Source: JABMRF01 sp964584985
Lineage (GTDB): Bacteria > Patescibacteriota > Patescibacteriia > UBA11705 > JABHMO01
Length of the DNA: 49,936 nt
Assembly (NCBI GenBank): GCA_964584985.1
Contig: CAZPBK010000007.1
Location: forward strand, 1-49,936
Direction of reading: 5' to 3'
Numbering within the stretch: position 1 is the first letter of the stretch; each line of letters begins with the position of its first letter. The notes below the pieces were generated by a model. The model saw only the letters and a program-made list of their open reading frames with translations. It was not told the origin of the DNA and did no database searches. Below are positions 38,405 through 47,464 of this stretch, one piece after another. Both the position numbers and the translations under genes were made by a program.

Positions 38405-39031
38405 TCAACGCCAGTTATATAAATATTCTTCCAACTCTACATTACGCCAATCACTGCCTTCTTTCCAGCGAACCCGACTAATCACCCGAATACCGATTTT
38501 TTGACTTGAACACTTATTTCCGCTTTGACAAATACCGTTTTGACAATCACTATCCTCGGCGCAAATGGGGTTTAGCTCAACCTGACGAAAAAAATCAGAA
38601 GGCTTATTCACAGAATCCTCCGCAGTTAAAAAACCTTGTTTGTTTTGATACAAACGACACTCATCGGAATCAACGCAAGCATCAAAATTCGAAGAAATAA
38701 ACCACATCTTCCAAATATGATAATCAAAATTATAAACCGGCAAGGCCCGATATTCTTTGCCGTCAAACAAACCGCTGTCCCAATAACGACATTCCGAATC
38801 ACTCGGATCAGGACAGCCCTTGAGCCAATTGGAATCACGGATATGCTTGGCCGCTTCAATTCCCTCTCTGGCCAAATTCAAAGCCTGCCCGCGATGAATG
38901 GTTTCACGGCTGGCCAAAAAAGTAAAAGTTGAACGCGACAAAAAACCAATCAAAGCAATGGCGATCACCGCTACCGCCACCATGGCTTCTATTAGAGTCT
39001 GACCGTTATTTTTTTTATTTAATAAGGACAT
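38405..39031 (-). CDS. Type IV prepilin-like protein (PilV/GspI type)
   Basis: A 208-residue prepilin: KKNNG then QTLIEAMVAVAVIAIALIGF, cleaved after the glycine, Glu at +5. The LNLAREGIEAAKHIRDSNW segment is common in CPR PilV-like pilins. Eleven or so cysteines in the C-terminal part (for example GCPDPSDSECRYW, CAEDSDCQNGICQSGNKC) suggest several disulfides outside the cell. It overlaps the upstream pilin gene by 17 nt. Confidence 0.85.
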   Translation of the reverse strand: MSLLNKKNNGQTLIEAMVAVAVIAIALIGFLSRSTFTFLASRETIHRGQALNLAREGIEAAKHIRDSNWLKGCPDPSDSECRYWDSGLFDGKEYRALPVYNFDYHIWKMWFISSNFDACVDSDECRLYQNKQGFLTAEDSVNKPSDFFRQVELNPICAEDSDCQNGICQSGNKCSSQKIGIRVISRVRWKEGSDWRNVELEEYLYNWR

Positions 39032-39536
39032 TGCCGGTGGAAATGTTAAAATTTATATCGTTTTTACGACCATTATCATGAATCAGGGTATAGGTCTGAT
39101 TGTTAACGGCCGGACATTGATTGTCCAAACAAATATTGTTTAAAATATCAGCGGTTTTAAAACACAATCCTTTGTTTAAATCATCAGCGGAAAATTTTAC
39201 TTTTTTCTCCAATTGAATTGTTTCCACCGCTTGATCAACCGTTGAATCGTAAGAACAATTATCATTAAAATCCGCATAAATCATATATTTATCTTTAGCT
39301 ATCAAAAAAACTCCGTAAGCCTCGGGGACTTTATCTTCAACTTCTTTTTGAGAAAAAGCCAATACTTGAGCCCACTGAATTTTGTCACCGAATCGCTTTG
39401 CTTCCAAGCCCAAAAGATCCCCCGGATCGCTTTTAAGCACCGAATATGTTCCCAGCGAAACAATGACTGCCAAAATAGCTATGGAAACCAAAAGTTCAAC
39501 TAAAGTAAAACCTTTTTTCTTAAAAATAAAAATCAT
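39015..39536 (-). CDS. Type IV prepilin-like protein (GspH/FimT type)
   Basis: A 173-residue prepilin: FKKKG then FTLVELLVSIAILAVIVSLG, Glu at +5. The helix continues as LEAKRFGDKIQWAQVLAFSQ, and the globular part has four cysteines. It is the first pilin after the prepilin peptidase gene (6 nt away). Confidence 0.87.
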   Translation of the reverse strand: MIFIFKKKGFTLVELLVSIAILAVIVSLGTYSVLKSDPGDLLGLEAKRFGDKIQWAQVLAFSQKEVEDKVPEAYGVFLIAKDKYMIYADFNDNCSYDSTVDQAVETIQLEKKVKFSADDLNKGLCFKTADILNNICLDNQCPAVNNQTYTLIHDNGRKNDINFNISTGNVLIK

Positions 39537-39542
39537 ATTAAA

Positions 39543-40331
39543 TTAAATCGCTAATTTTGATAAATACCAGTTAACTATTTCATTACCGTAAAATAAAACC
39601 ACCAAAGCGGCCAAACTGAGAAATACGCCAAAAGGCACTTGACTTTTCATGTTTTTTCTTTTTAAAGCCACCAAAAACAAACTGATAATCGCTCCGGAAA
39701 CATAAGCCAAGATTAAAACGGCCAGAATCCGAGGCCATCCAAACATAAACCCAAACAAAACGCCCAGCCTGATATCTCCGGCACCAACCCAGCGTCCTTT
39801 GGAGATAACATACTGTAACCAAAAAAAACCTCCTCCCAGCATTGCCGACAAAGCCAAATTCCAAAACATTGACCAAAATCCCAGATCCGAACCAAATAAA
39901 AATAAATTAATAAACAAAGCAAAAACAGCCAAAGGAATTACCACCAAGTCAAAAACAAGATAATAACGCAGATCCGCGACAAAAATTATTATCAAACCCA
40001 AAACAAAAATCAAATCACGAAAAAACCAAGGATTAAATAAACTTTCCAAAACTTGATGATGATAAGCAATAAACAAAAAAGACAAAGCGGTAAATAATTC
40101 AACCGCCGGATATTGCCAAGAAATCTTTTTCCCGCAACTGCGACATTTTCCCTTTAGCCAAATAAAGCTTAAAACAGGGATCAGATCATAAAACTTTATT
40201 TCTTTATGACAATATGGACAATGGGACTTTTTTTTCACTACTGATTTATGCTCCGGCAACCTGTGTATAACCACATTTAAAAAACTGCCAAAGCAAGCCC
40301 CAATAAAAAATATAAAAAAATAAACAAGCAT
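39543..40331 (-). CDS. pilD: Type IV prepilin peptidase (A24 family)
   Basis: A 262-residue membrane aspartic protease that cleaves prepilin leaders and N-methylates the new end. The N-terminal methylase-type domain has GSFLNVVIHRLPE and two CxxC pairs (C38/C41 and C63/C66). The protease aspartates are in IFVADLRYYLVFD and GAGDIRLGVLFG (GxGD). About eight membrane helices. It heads the pilin run, so the enzyme and its substrates are made together. The gene follows gap by 16 nt. Confidence 0.93.
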   Translation of the reverse strand: MLVYFFIFFIGACFGSFLNVVIHRLPEHKSVVKKKSHCPYCHKEIKFYDLIPVLSFIWLKGKCRSCGKKISWQYPAVELFTALSFLFIAYHHQVLESLFNPWFFRDLIFVLGLIIIFVADLRYYLVFDLVVIPLAVFALFINLFLFGSDLGFWSMFWNLALSAMLGGGFFWLQYVISKGRWVGAGDIRLGVLFGFMFGWPRILAVLILAYVSGAIISLFLVALKRKNMKSQVPFGVFLSLAALVVLFYGNEIVNWYLSKLAI

Positions 40332-40347
40332 AAACTTAAAAATTACT

Positions 40348-41340
40348 TTACATTTTTACCGCCATTTCCACCAAACGCTGGGCGTATCCCCATTCGTTAT
40401 CGTACCAAGCCATAACTTTCACCAAATCTCCACCAACCACTTTTATTGATTTTAAATCAACAATGGCCGAGCCGGTGGTTCCAACAATATCCGAAGAAAC
40501 CATTTCTTCCTCGGTAACTTGAAGTATCCCTTTTAAATTGCGAGATTTGGATTTTTTTATAAAAACTTGCTTTAATTCTTTTTCTGAAACCGACTGACTC
40601 AACAAAACAACAATATCAACCAAAGAACCGGTGACTACCGGTACTCTGACCGCCAATCCGTTAAACTTTTCTTTTAATTCCGGTAAAACTTTGGCAGTTG
40701 CTTTGGCCGCTCCGGTCGTGGTCGGAATAATATTGTTCAAAGCGGAACGACCGCGACGAAAATCCTTTGAATGAGCCAAATCAACCGGTTTTTGACTGGC
40801 GGTAGCGGCATGAATGGTTGTTAGCAGGGCCTTTTTCACTCCGAATCTTTGCTGTAAAACATGCATTATCGGGGCGGCACAGTTGGTGGTGCAAGAGGCG
40901 TTGGCCAAAATCTTTTCCGACCCCACATCTTGATCATTGACTCCCCTGATTACGGTTTTCACTCCTTTGCTTTTTATCGGCGCGGATAATAAGACTTTTT
41001 TGGCTCCGGCTTTTAAATGCTTTTCCACTTGATTTTTTTTTGTAAAAACCCCGGTACATTCCAAGGCCACATCAATCTTGTGTTTTTTCCAAGGCAACTC
41101 AGCTGGATTTTTAACCGAATAAAACGGTATCTTCTTTCCGTTAATAATTAAATTCTTTCCACTTACTTTAACGGATTTTCCAAATCTGCCATAGGCTGAA
41201 TCAAATTTTAATAAATAAGCCAAGTTTTCAATATCCACCAAATCATTTACAGCCGCTATTTGAATATTTTTTTGAGCCAAGGCTATTTTAAAAGCCGCTC
41301 GACCCACTCGACCAAAACCGTTAATGGCAATTTTAAGCAT
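40348..41340 (-). CDS. gap: Glyceraldehyde-3-phosphate dehydrogenase
   Basis: A 330-residue GAPDH of glycolysis. MLKIAINGFGRVGR gives the NAD-binding loop; aspartate in VNDL (about D33) indicates NAD rather than NADP preference. The catalytic cysteine (about C150) is in ASCTTNCAAPIMH, and the catalytic histidine in LLTTIHAATASQ. The end has WYDNEWGYAQRLVE. The Met at 41340 fits the conserved N-terminus; the frame's earlier Met would add ten residues with no family match. Confidence 0.96.
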   Translation of the reverse strand: MLKIAINGFGRVGRAAFKIALAQKNIQIAAVNDLVDIENLAYLLKFDSAYGRFGKSVKVSGKNLIINGKKIPFYSVKNPAELPWKKHKIDVALECTGVFTKKNQVEKHLKAGAKKVLLSAPIKSKGVKTVIRGVNDQDVGSEKILANASCTTNCAAPIMHVLQQRFGVKKALLTTIHAATASQKPVDLAHSKDFRRGRSALNNIIPTTTGAAKATAKVLPELKEKFNGLAVRVPVVTGSLVDIVVLLSQSVSEKELKQVFIKKSKSRNLKGILQVTEEEMVSSDIVGTTGSAIVDLKSIKVVGGDLVKVMAWYDNEWGYAQRLVEMAVKM

Positions 41341-41367
41341 AAAATTATAATTAATTATTCTTTTCTT

Positions 41368-41380
41368 CATTATAACAAAA
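41368..41380 (-). promoter_or_regulatory. Extended -10 element before gap
   Basis: On the minus strand TGTTATAAT (TG-n-TATAAT) lies directly in the T-run of the upstream terminator. No -35 match is present at the expected distance, so the extended -10 may carry the promoter. Confidence 0.4.
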
Positions 41381-41398
41381 AACCGGGAATCATCCCAG
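41377..41398 (-). terminator. Terminator after the lysine-rich membrane gene
   Basis: On the minus strand CTGGGA pairs with TCCCGG (one U-G pair) and is followed by TTTTTTG. Confidence 0.6.
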
Positions 41399-41424
41399 CT
41401 TTTTAATCTGATATATCAATTTTT

Positions 41425-42213
41425 TTATTCCGTTAAAATCAATTTTTTCAAAAAAGAATTTTTAAGCTCTAAATCCAAAGTTTTATCCATATGCACCTCC
41501 AAATAATCACCATTAATGGGAATCAAGATTATTTCTTCCATACTACCCGTATATTTTGTGGAAATAACATTCGCCACTTTTATCAGCTCATTTTCCAGAT
41601 TCATATTACTGTAATTATCCTTACTGGCAAAACTCAAATAAATATCCCCTTGATCCGCGGAATCACTTTCCCGAACTTGACCGTCAACAAAAAAGTGCAA
41701 TTCTTTTTTAAACGGTCGATCCAAATAAGTCATGGCATTGGGAAAATAAACTTTAACCCCGTATTTCTCAAAAAACAACCAGTCTTTTTTTTCCAAAGTA
41801 CCTTTTTTTTCTTCAACCGTTTTTTTATCTTTAAACTGTTCAAAAGTAACAATGTTTTTTTCATGAGAACTCTTCATGTCGGAAAAGATCTTTTCAAAAG
41901 AAACTCTCGTTGCTCTTACTTCCAAATACATGGCGCTAAACAATACGCCAAAAGCCAAGAAAACACAGATAGTCATTACCACCACCATAATAGCCAATCC
42001 CTTGAAATACTGAATTTCTGTTTTCAAAAGACGAATTCTTATTTGATTATCGGTTAAATCTTGTTTTTTTTGCTCGGCAATCTTTTTTTTCGTTGATTTT
42101 TTCGTTTTTGTTTCCGGCTTTTTTTGACTCGTGCTTTTTTTTGTTTTGTTTGTTTTCTTTGTTCTTGTCTTTTTTTTATTATTTGTAGATTTCTTCCTCC
42201 GTTTTGTTGTCAT
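41425..42213 (-). CDS. Lys-rich, single-TM protein with PsbP-like extracellular domain
   Basis: A 262-residue protein of unknown function. The first 55 residues are almost only Lys, Thr, Asn and Ser, then comes a membrane helix (GLAIMVVVMTICVFLAFGVL), a coiled stretch and a beta-rich domain (YGVKVYFPNAMTYLDRPFKK to the end) resembling the PsbP-like fold. The upstream gene has the same layout. The basic segment should stay in the cytoplasm, perhaps touching nucleic acid or phospholipid. A terminator follows, ending the rseP-led transcript. Confidence 0.65.
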   Translation of the reverse strand: MTTKRRKKSTNNKKKTRTKKTNKTKKSTSQKKPETKTKKSTKKKIAEQKKQDLTDNQIRIRLLKTEIQYFKGLAIMVVVMTICVFLAFGVLFSAMYLEVRATRVSFEKIFSDMKSSHEKNIVTFEQFKDKKTVEEKKGTLEKKDWLFFEKYGVKVYFPNAMTYLDRPFKKELHFFVDGQVRESDSADQGDIYLSFASKDNYSNMNLENELIKVANVISTKYTGSMEEIILIPINGDYLEVHMDKTLDLELKNSFLKKLILTE

Positions 42214-42265
42214 AATTTATTTTTGTTTTTTATTATCCTTTTCACTTTATATTATAGCACAAAAA

Positions 42266-43021
42266 TTAATTCAAAAAAACAATACTTTGAATAAAATAAT
42301 TTTCTTCAGCCTCTGATTTTTCCGCCATGTTCAGCTTAAGATAAAAATAATCACGCGGATAAACCGCTACTTTATTTGATTCTTCAGTTATTGAATTGTA
42401 ATAACGAAAAACTAAAAATCTTTGACCCAAGATATTTTCCCGCACAAAACAATTTCGGACTTCTCCCAATCCCAAAGACTCCAGTTCAAAAAACAATTCA
42501 TTACCGCATTCCCCAGTTTCTGAATCTTTGACAATTTGATTAACTTTTTCATTGGCAAATTTTTTTTCTTCTGTCTCCGACATATTATATGTGGATAACC
42601 GTAATTTTAACCTTCTTTCCAAAAGGCTAAAATTACCAATAAATCGTTGGTCCGAAAAAATCTTTTCATCGTTTTCCGATAAATCTCTTAAGTCAAAATA
42701 ACCCCAACCGGCCGGATATTTAAATTGGAAATGGAAATTTTCATTTTGATAAATTTTCCATTGTTTAGTGGCCTCGGAAAACTGCAAGGATTTTTCCGCA
42801 TTTTGCTCACCTATCCCCGAATAATCTATTTTCTCTACCGTTGACTCCAACTGCTGATCCAAATTAAAAATACCTTGCTCTACCTTTTTCAAATCCGTAT
42901 ACATAAAATAAATCAAAGCCAAAATTGCAGCTACCAAAACTATGGAAATTATAAAAAGAACACCCTTATAGTTAAAACGCCAAACATTGTTTTTTTTATT
43001 TTTTGTTTTTTTCTTCTTCAT
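42266..43021 (-). CDS. Single-TM protein with PsbP-like extracellular domain
   Basis: A 251-residue protein. A short Lys/Asn-rich start (MKKKKTKNKKNN), a membrane helix (GVLFIISIVLVAAILALIYF), a coiled stretch and a domain beginning FHFQFKYPAGWGYFDLRDL, which resembles the PsbP/YPxxW domain of the surface protein at 4448-5521. It is a relative of the next gene. Its start overlaps the end of the upstream coiled-coil gene by 26 nt. Function unknown. Confidence 0.7.
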   Translation of the reverse strand: MKKKKTKNKKNNVWRFNYKGVLFIISIVLVAAILALIYFMYTDLKKVEQGIFNLDQQLESTVEKIDYSGIGEQNAEKSLQFSEATKQWKIYQNENFHFQFKYPAGWGYFDLRDLSENDEKIFSDQRFIGNFSLLERRLKLRLSTYNMSETEEKKFANEKVNQIVKDSETGECGNELFFELESLGLGEVRNCFVRENILGQRFLVFRYYNSITEESNKVAVYPRDYFYLKLNMAEKSEAEENYFIQSIVFLN

Positions 43022-43607
43022 ATTGCTTTCGTAATTCTAACAATTTTGCTCTATATTTTTTTAAGAAATTATCAAACTTGTCAACTAAATCTCGCCTTTT
43101 ATCCAAAAGACTTTTTTCTTTGTCATCACTATTTTTTAACTCTTTTATAGTCTCGGTTCTGGCCTGATAAGAACGTTTCAAAGCTTCAGATGTATCTTCT
43201 TCTTGTTCTGTTTTTCCATGCTCTTCTAATAACTCCTTCCTCTTTTTTCGGGCAAATTCCAACTCCTCCCTAGCTAATTGTTTGTATTCCTGAAGTCCTT
43301 CAAAAACCTCCCGGTCTTTAAGATTATAATCTACAAAAATATTTTGCAATAATCCGAAGCAAGCGTTAAACCAATTCTTTCTCATTTTATTTTTTTCCAA
43401 ATCTTTTAATTTCGCCTTATCTCTCGACTGCCCCGCCCAATCATAATATTTGGCTCCTTTTGGCTCTTTTTCTTGTTCATAGGCTAAAAGCTCGTCAATA
43501 AACTCTACAGTTTTATCCAAATTGAAAATCTCTGATTGTTTTTTTTCCTTAAATTCCTCTTTTTTTGAAATCGGCAAAGCTTCTTCTAAATTTTTATTAT
43601 TATTCAT
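42996..43607 (-). CDS. Coiled-coil cytoplasmic protein
   Basis: A 203-residue, highly charged, mostly helical protein without a recognisable family. No signal peptide or membrane segment. The C-terminal two thirds (LARKKRKELLEEHGK-like and LLDKRRDLVDKFDNFLKKYR) predict long coiled coils. The overlap with the following membrane gene suggests coupled translation. Its place between rseP and two anchored proteins gives no clear role. Confidence 0.65.
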   Translation of the reverse strand: MNNNKNLEEALPISKKEEFKEKKQSEIFNLDKTVEFIDELLAYEQEKEPKGAKYYDWAGQSRDKAKLKDLEKNKMRKNWFNACFGLLQNIFVDYNLKDREVFEGLQEYKQLAREELEFARKKRKELLEEHGKTEQEEDTSEALKRSYQARTETIKELKNSDDKEKSLLDKRRDLVDKFDNFLKKYRAKLLELRKQYEEEKNKK

Positions 43608-43631
43608 ACTTTTTATTATATTAAAAATACA

Positions 43632-44795
43632 TTAAAAACCTATTTTATGCCAAAGACTTATGAAAAAATCTTTAAATTGAAACAAATCCCTCCCGGTAAC
43701 AATAATCATCAGCAAAATAAGCAATAAAAACCCGGTAGCGTGAATAGTTTGTTCAATTTTCTGACTAACCGGCGAGCCTTTTATCTTTTCAATCAAAAGA
43801 AACAAGACCCGTCCGCCATCCAAAGCCGGAAAAGGCAAAAAATTTATCAAAGCTAAATTCAAAGAAAGCAAAGCAATAAACTGCAAAACATAAACAAGGC
43901 CCATTCTGGCCACTTGACCGGTCATAACCGCAATGCCCACCGGACCGGCAACTTCCACACCGATTCCCGCTCCAACAATGGCATTTTTAATCAAAGTACC
44001 AAAAGCCACTATTATTTGCCAAAGCATAACTATTGCCGCTCTTACCCCCATCCAAATAGCTTGATACCAAGGATATGAAACTACTCCGGTGTTAGCCAAA
44101 CCAACGCCCAAACTCGGTTTTTTCGTTTGCTCTAAAAATTCAGGTGTCACAGCAAAGGTTTTTTGCTCGTTCAATCTTTTAACCTCTACTATTAACTCCG
44201 AACCTTGTTTGGCCGACACATATTCTTGTATTTGGACAATACCGGTTATTGGTTGTTGATCAATCTTTTTAATGGCATCACCCGGTTTTATGCCGGCCTC
44301 GGCCGCCGGAGAATTTTCTATCACTGAAGTTATTTGAATTTGCTGGTTTTTCACCTTGGCTCCTTCAGTTGAATCAAGCACTTGGGGTGCGCCGATCATA
44401 AAAGCAATGGAAAGGGCCACCATGGCCAAAACCACATTCATAATCACTCCGGCGCTCAGAATAATACAACGTTGCCAAATCTTTTTGGCGGCAAAACTGT
44501 CATTCTCTTTTTTATTTTCTCCATCTTCTCCTTTTATTTTGACAAAGCCACCCAAAGGAATCCAATTGACCGAAAAAACAGTGTCCTCTGATTCCATTTT
44601 TTCCACATCTTTATTTCCCCAAAAAAACTTTCTTTTTCCGTTCTTTTTTTTCCAACCGCAAATACGGGGCGGAAAACCAAAACCAAATTCCTCGGTCTTG
44701 GCGCCAAACATTTTGGCGGTAATAAAATGACCAAACTCGTGGAACAAAACTATTATGGCTAAAACTGCGGCAAAAACAACTATCGTATAAAGCAT
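43632..44795 (-). CDS. rseP: Site-2 metalloprotease RseP
   Basis: A 387-residue intramembrane zinc protease of the RseP/S2P family. The zinc site HEFGH is at residues 19-23 in the first helix; the PDZ domain follows (SVIENSPAAEAGIKPGDAIK), and the third zinc ligand motif is FLPFPALDGGRVLFLLIE near the C-terminus. It cleaves membrane-spanning substrates such as anti-sigma factors or leftover signal peptides. One PDZ domain is seen, as in many shorter bacterial forms. Downstream coiled-coil and PsbP-like genes follow closely. Confidence 0.94.
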   Translation of the reverse strand: MLYTIVVFAAVLAIIVLFHEFGHFITAKMFGAKTEEFGFGFPPRICGWKKKNGKRKFFWGNKDVEKMESEDTVFSVNWIPLGGFVKIKGEDGENKKENDSFAAKKIWQRCIILSAGVIMNVVLAMVALSIAFMIGAPQVLDSTEGAKVKNQQIQITSVIENSPAAEAGIKPGDAIKKIDQQPITGIVQIQEYVSAKQGSELIVEVKRLNEQKTFAVTPEFLEQTKKPSLGVGLANTGVVSYPWYQAIWMGVRAAIVMLWQIIVAFGTLIKNAIVGAGIGVEVAGPVGIAVMTGQVARMGLVYVLQFIALLSLNLALINFLPFPALDGGRVLFLLIEKIKGSPVSQKIEQTIHATGFLLLILLMIIVTGRDLFQFKDFFISLWHKIGF

Positions 44796-44915
44796 AAAAA
44801 TAAAAGTTTATTGAATTTTAATATTATATTAACTTATTTTATTCTATCACAAATACCAAACAAAAAAAAGAGAGTAAAAAATGGATCCATCCGCATTTGA
44901 TAATTTTTTCACCCT

Positions 44916-46280
44916 TTATCCTTGGATAACTTTTTTAACCTTTTTCAAGTTATCCAACATAATCTCCTCGGATACCGCCTCCAGATTTAATCTGACTTTA
45001 TTTTCAGTGTTTGAAGGTCGCACATTAAACCACCAGTCCGACCATTCAAAACTTACGCCGTCAAAATCATATTTCAGATTATTTTTGAATTCCCTTTTCA
45101 AACGCTCGAAAACCGCTTGTTTGTCTTCAACTGAAAAATTTATTTCTCCCGAATGATAATACTTATAAAACGGCTTAACCTGCTCGGCAACACTTTTGTC
45201 CGAAGCGGAAAAATATTGCAAAAGTTTTAAGGCAACAATCATGGGCATTTCAAATATACCAAAAGGCAGTTTTACAAAAAAATGCCCGCTGGATTCACCG
45301 GCAAAAACCGCCTCCACCTCTTTGGCTTTTTCCTTAATTAAAGAGTGTCCCACCCTGGTGACTACCGGTTTACCGCCGGCTTGCTCAATCATATCAACAG
45401 TGATTTTTCCGGGACGAATATCATAACAAATAGAAGCTCCGGGATTATCAGCCAAAAATATTTTAGATAAAATTCCACGCACAATAGCCGGATCAATGGT
45501 TTGCCCGGTATTATCAATAAAAAATATGCGATCGCCATCACCATCCAAGGAAATACCCAAATCCGCCTTAACTTCCAAAACCTTTTGCTGAAGCTGGTGA
45601 TTGTTTTCATCTTTCAAGGGATCGGCTTCATGCGCCGGAAAAGTACCGTCCAACTCAAAGTTCAACTTGACCAACTCGCAAGGCAATTCAGAAAACAACT
45701 TTTCAAACATGGGTGCGCCGACCGAATTGGCCGCGTCCACCACCACTTTATACGGTTTTATTTTATCCGGATCTCCCCAGGTTAAACTGTAATTCACATG
45801 CTCTTGAGTCGCCTTTTCTTTTTGAGTTAATTGACCTCTTGATTCGGTTTTATTGTATTCTTCTTTTTCCATAATTTCCGCCAACCGTTTTATCCCCTTA
45901 TCTCCACTGAGTGGCACAGCCTCGGTTTTAACCATTTTAAAACCATTATATTCAGCCGGATTATGTGAAGCGGAAATTTGCACTCCTCCGTCATATCCGT
46001 CCTTGGCCACAATAAAATAAAAGGTGGGAGTGGAAACAATTCCCACATCACATACATCGGCGCCTTGTTCCGTCAATCCCTTTATTAATTCCTTAAAAAG
46101 ATCGGGAGAAGATTCCCTCATATCCTGACCAACAACTAATTTTATCTTTTTCTTTTGAGAATTTTTTTGCAAAAAATAAGCCAATGCTCGGCCAAGCCCA
46201 TAAGCAAAACCTTTATTGATTTGCTCCGGATACACGCCCCGAATATCATAAGCCTTAAAAACTGATTTATCTATTTTCAT
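44916..46280 (-). CDS. Phosphomannomutase/phosphoglucomutase
   Basis: A 454-residue alpha-D-phosphohexomutase. The phosphoserine loop is GVQISASHNPAEYNG (about S105), the magnesium loop DGDGDRIFFID, the sugar-binding loop GESSGHFFV and the phosphate loop VRPSNTENKVRL. The family moves phosphate between C6 and C1 of glucose or mannose to feed sugar-nucleotide synthesis. Mannose versus glucose preference is not decided by these motifs. It lies 4 nt after the beta-helix membrane gene and so is co-transcribed with it. Confidence 0.94.
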   Translation of the reverse strand: MKIDKSVFKAYDIRGVYPEQINKGFAYGLGRALAYFLQKNSQKKKIKLVVGQDMRESSPDLFKELIKGLTEQGADVCDVGIVSTPTFYFIVAKDGYDGGVQISASHNPAEYNGFKMVKTEAVPLSGDKGIKRLAEIMEKEEYNKTESRGQLTQKEKATQEHVNYSLTWGDPDKIKPYKVVVDAANSVGAPMFEKLFSELPCELVKLNFELDGTFPAHEADPLKDENNHQLQQKVLEVKADLGISLDGDGDRIFFIDNTGQTIDPAIVRGILSKIFLADNPGASICYDIRPGKITVDMIEQAGGKPVVTRVGHSLIKEKAKEVEAVFAGESSGHFFVKLPFGIFEMPMIVALKLLQYFSASDKSVAEQVKPFYKYYHSGEINFSVEDKQAVFERLKREFKNNLKYDFDGVSFEWSDWWFNVRPSNTENKVRLNLEAVSEEIMLDNLKKVKKVIQG

Positions 46281-46284
46281 ATAT

Positions 46285-47433
46285 TTATTTTTTTAATCTT
46301 TTACTCAAAACCAACATTATAGCCCCCAAGCCAAGAATACTGGCCATCAGATTACCTAAAAAACCGATAAAAGGAACGGACAAAATCAAGACCACCAAAA
46401 AGACTCCAAAAATCATACTCCACACTTGACTTATCGGTTTTGATTTTTTGTTTTTTCGTTGGAATTGATTCAATAAATAATCACCAATAAAGGCGCCAAC
46501 AAATATTTTGGAGACATAAACGCCCACCAAATACAAAGCCATAACTATTGCCGCCAAGGGTATGCCAATCAAAGTGAACAGTAGAAAAAAACAAGAGATA
46601 GGAATCAAAAACAAATAAATCGCGCCCTTTCTTAAACAAGCGCCGTCTTGCTTTTTTAGAATAGCCAAAACTTCTTGATAAAACCCGGGTAACACAAAAA
46701 TCAATAAAACGCCTATAAGTAAAAGACTGAATAAATAAGTAATCCTTTCAGCCAAAAACAACCCGGTTAAAAACTCTCTGTTTATTCTTATCTCTCTAAC
46801 ATCTTTGCTTTCTTTTTCTCCCAAGACAATAACCTTATCCAAGTTTTTTTTATTTTTTATATCGGTATATTCCAAATTCCCGCCTATCTCCAAATTATCG
46901 GCGAAAACAAATTTTCCATCATTATTGGCGCGAAGAAAAACATTCCCGCCTACATCGTTTTGAATATCAACTTGTCCGGCGGATAAATTAACATCACCGG
47001 GTTGCTCATGAGCTATCACAAATTCACCGGCAACGGCTTCCGTATTCCATCCTACCGAACCTCCCAAATAAACCGTACCGGCGGCCAAAGTCAAATCTTT
47101 TCCGACCTTACCATTTACTTTTACTTTTCCGGCGGCAAAGCGCACATTCCCTCGCACCTCTCCGTTAATTTCCAAATTTCCGGCGACTCCGATCAGGTCA
47201 CCTTTTATCACTCCGTCAATAACGACATTTTCAGCCATAACATAAACATCTTTTTCCATGGTTCCGGATATATCCAAAGTATCAACAGCCTTCCAAACAG
47301 TATGACCAATTACCTGATTTTCTGGCACAAAATAATTTTGATCCATACCGCCGTCAAAATCACTTGCTTGCCCCATAAAAGGCAAGGCCAAGAAAAACAC
47401 TAGAAAAATAATGATTTTTTTTACTTTTCCCAT
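46285..47433 (-). CDS. Exported beta-helix (bactofilin-like) protein with membrane C-terminus
   Basis: A 382-residue protein with a signal peptide (IIIFLVFFLALPFMGQASDF) and then about ten short repeats of the form GxVxGDLxxxAGxVxxxG (for example VVIDGVIKGDLIGVAGNLEI and VNGKVGKDLTLAAGTVYLGG), forming a right-handed beta helix like polymer-forming bactofilin/DUF342-type domains. The C-terminal half has four or five membrane helices. True bactofilins are cytoplasmic; here the signal peptide puts the helix outside. Function unknown. It shares a transcript with the hexomutase. Confidence 0.8.
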   Translation of the reverse strand: MGKVKKIIIFLVFFLALPFMGQASDFDGGMDQNYFVPENQVIGHTVWKAVDTLDISGTMEKDVYVMAENVVIDGVIKGDLIGVAGNLEINGEVRGNVRFAAGKVKVNGKVGKDLTLAAGTVYLGGSVGWNTEAVAGEFVIAHEQPGDVNLSAGQVDIQNDVGGNVFLRANNDGKFVFADNLEIGGNLEYTDIKNKKNLDKVIVLGEKESKDVREIRINREFLTGLFLAERITYLFSLLLIGVLLIFVLPGFYQEVLAILKKQDGACLRKGAIYLFLIPISCFFLLFTLIGIPLAAIVMALYLVGVYVSKIFVGAFIGDYLLNQFQRKNKKSKPISQVWSMIFGVFLVVLILSVPFIGFLGNLMASILGLGAIMLVLSKRLKK

Positions 47434-47464
47434 AAATTATTAATTTATTTATCAACTTTTTATT

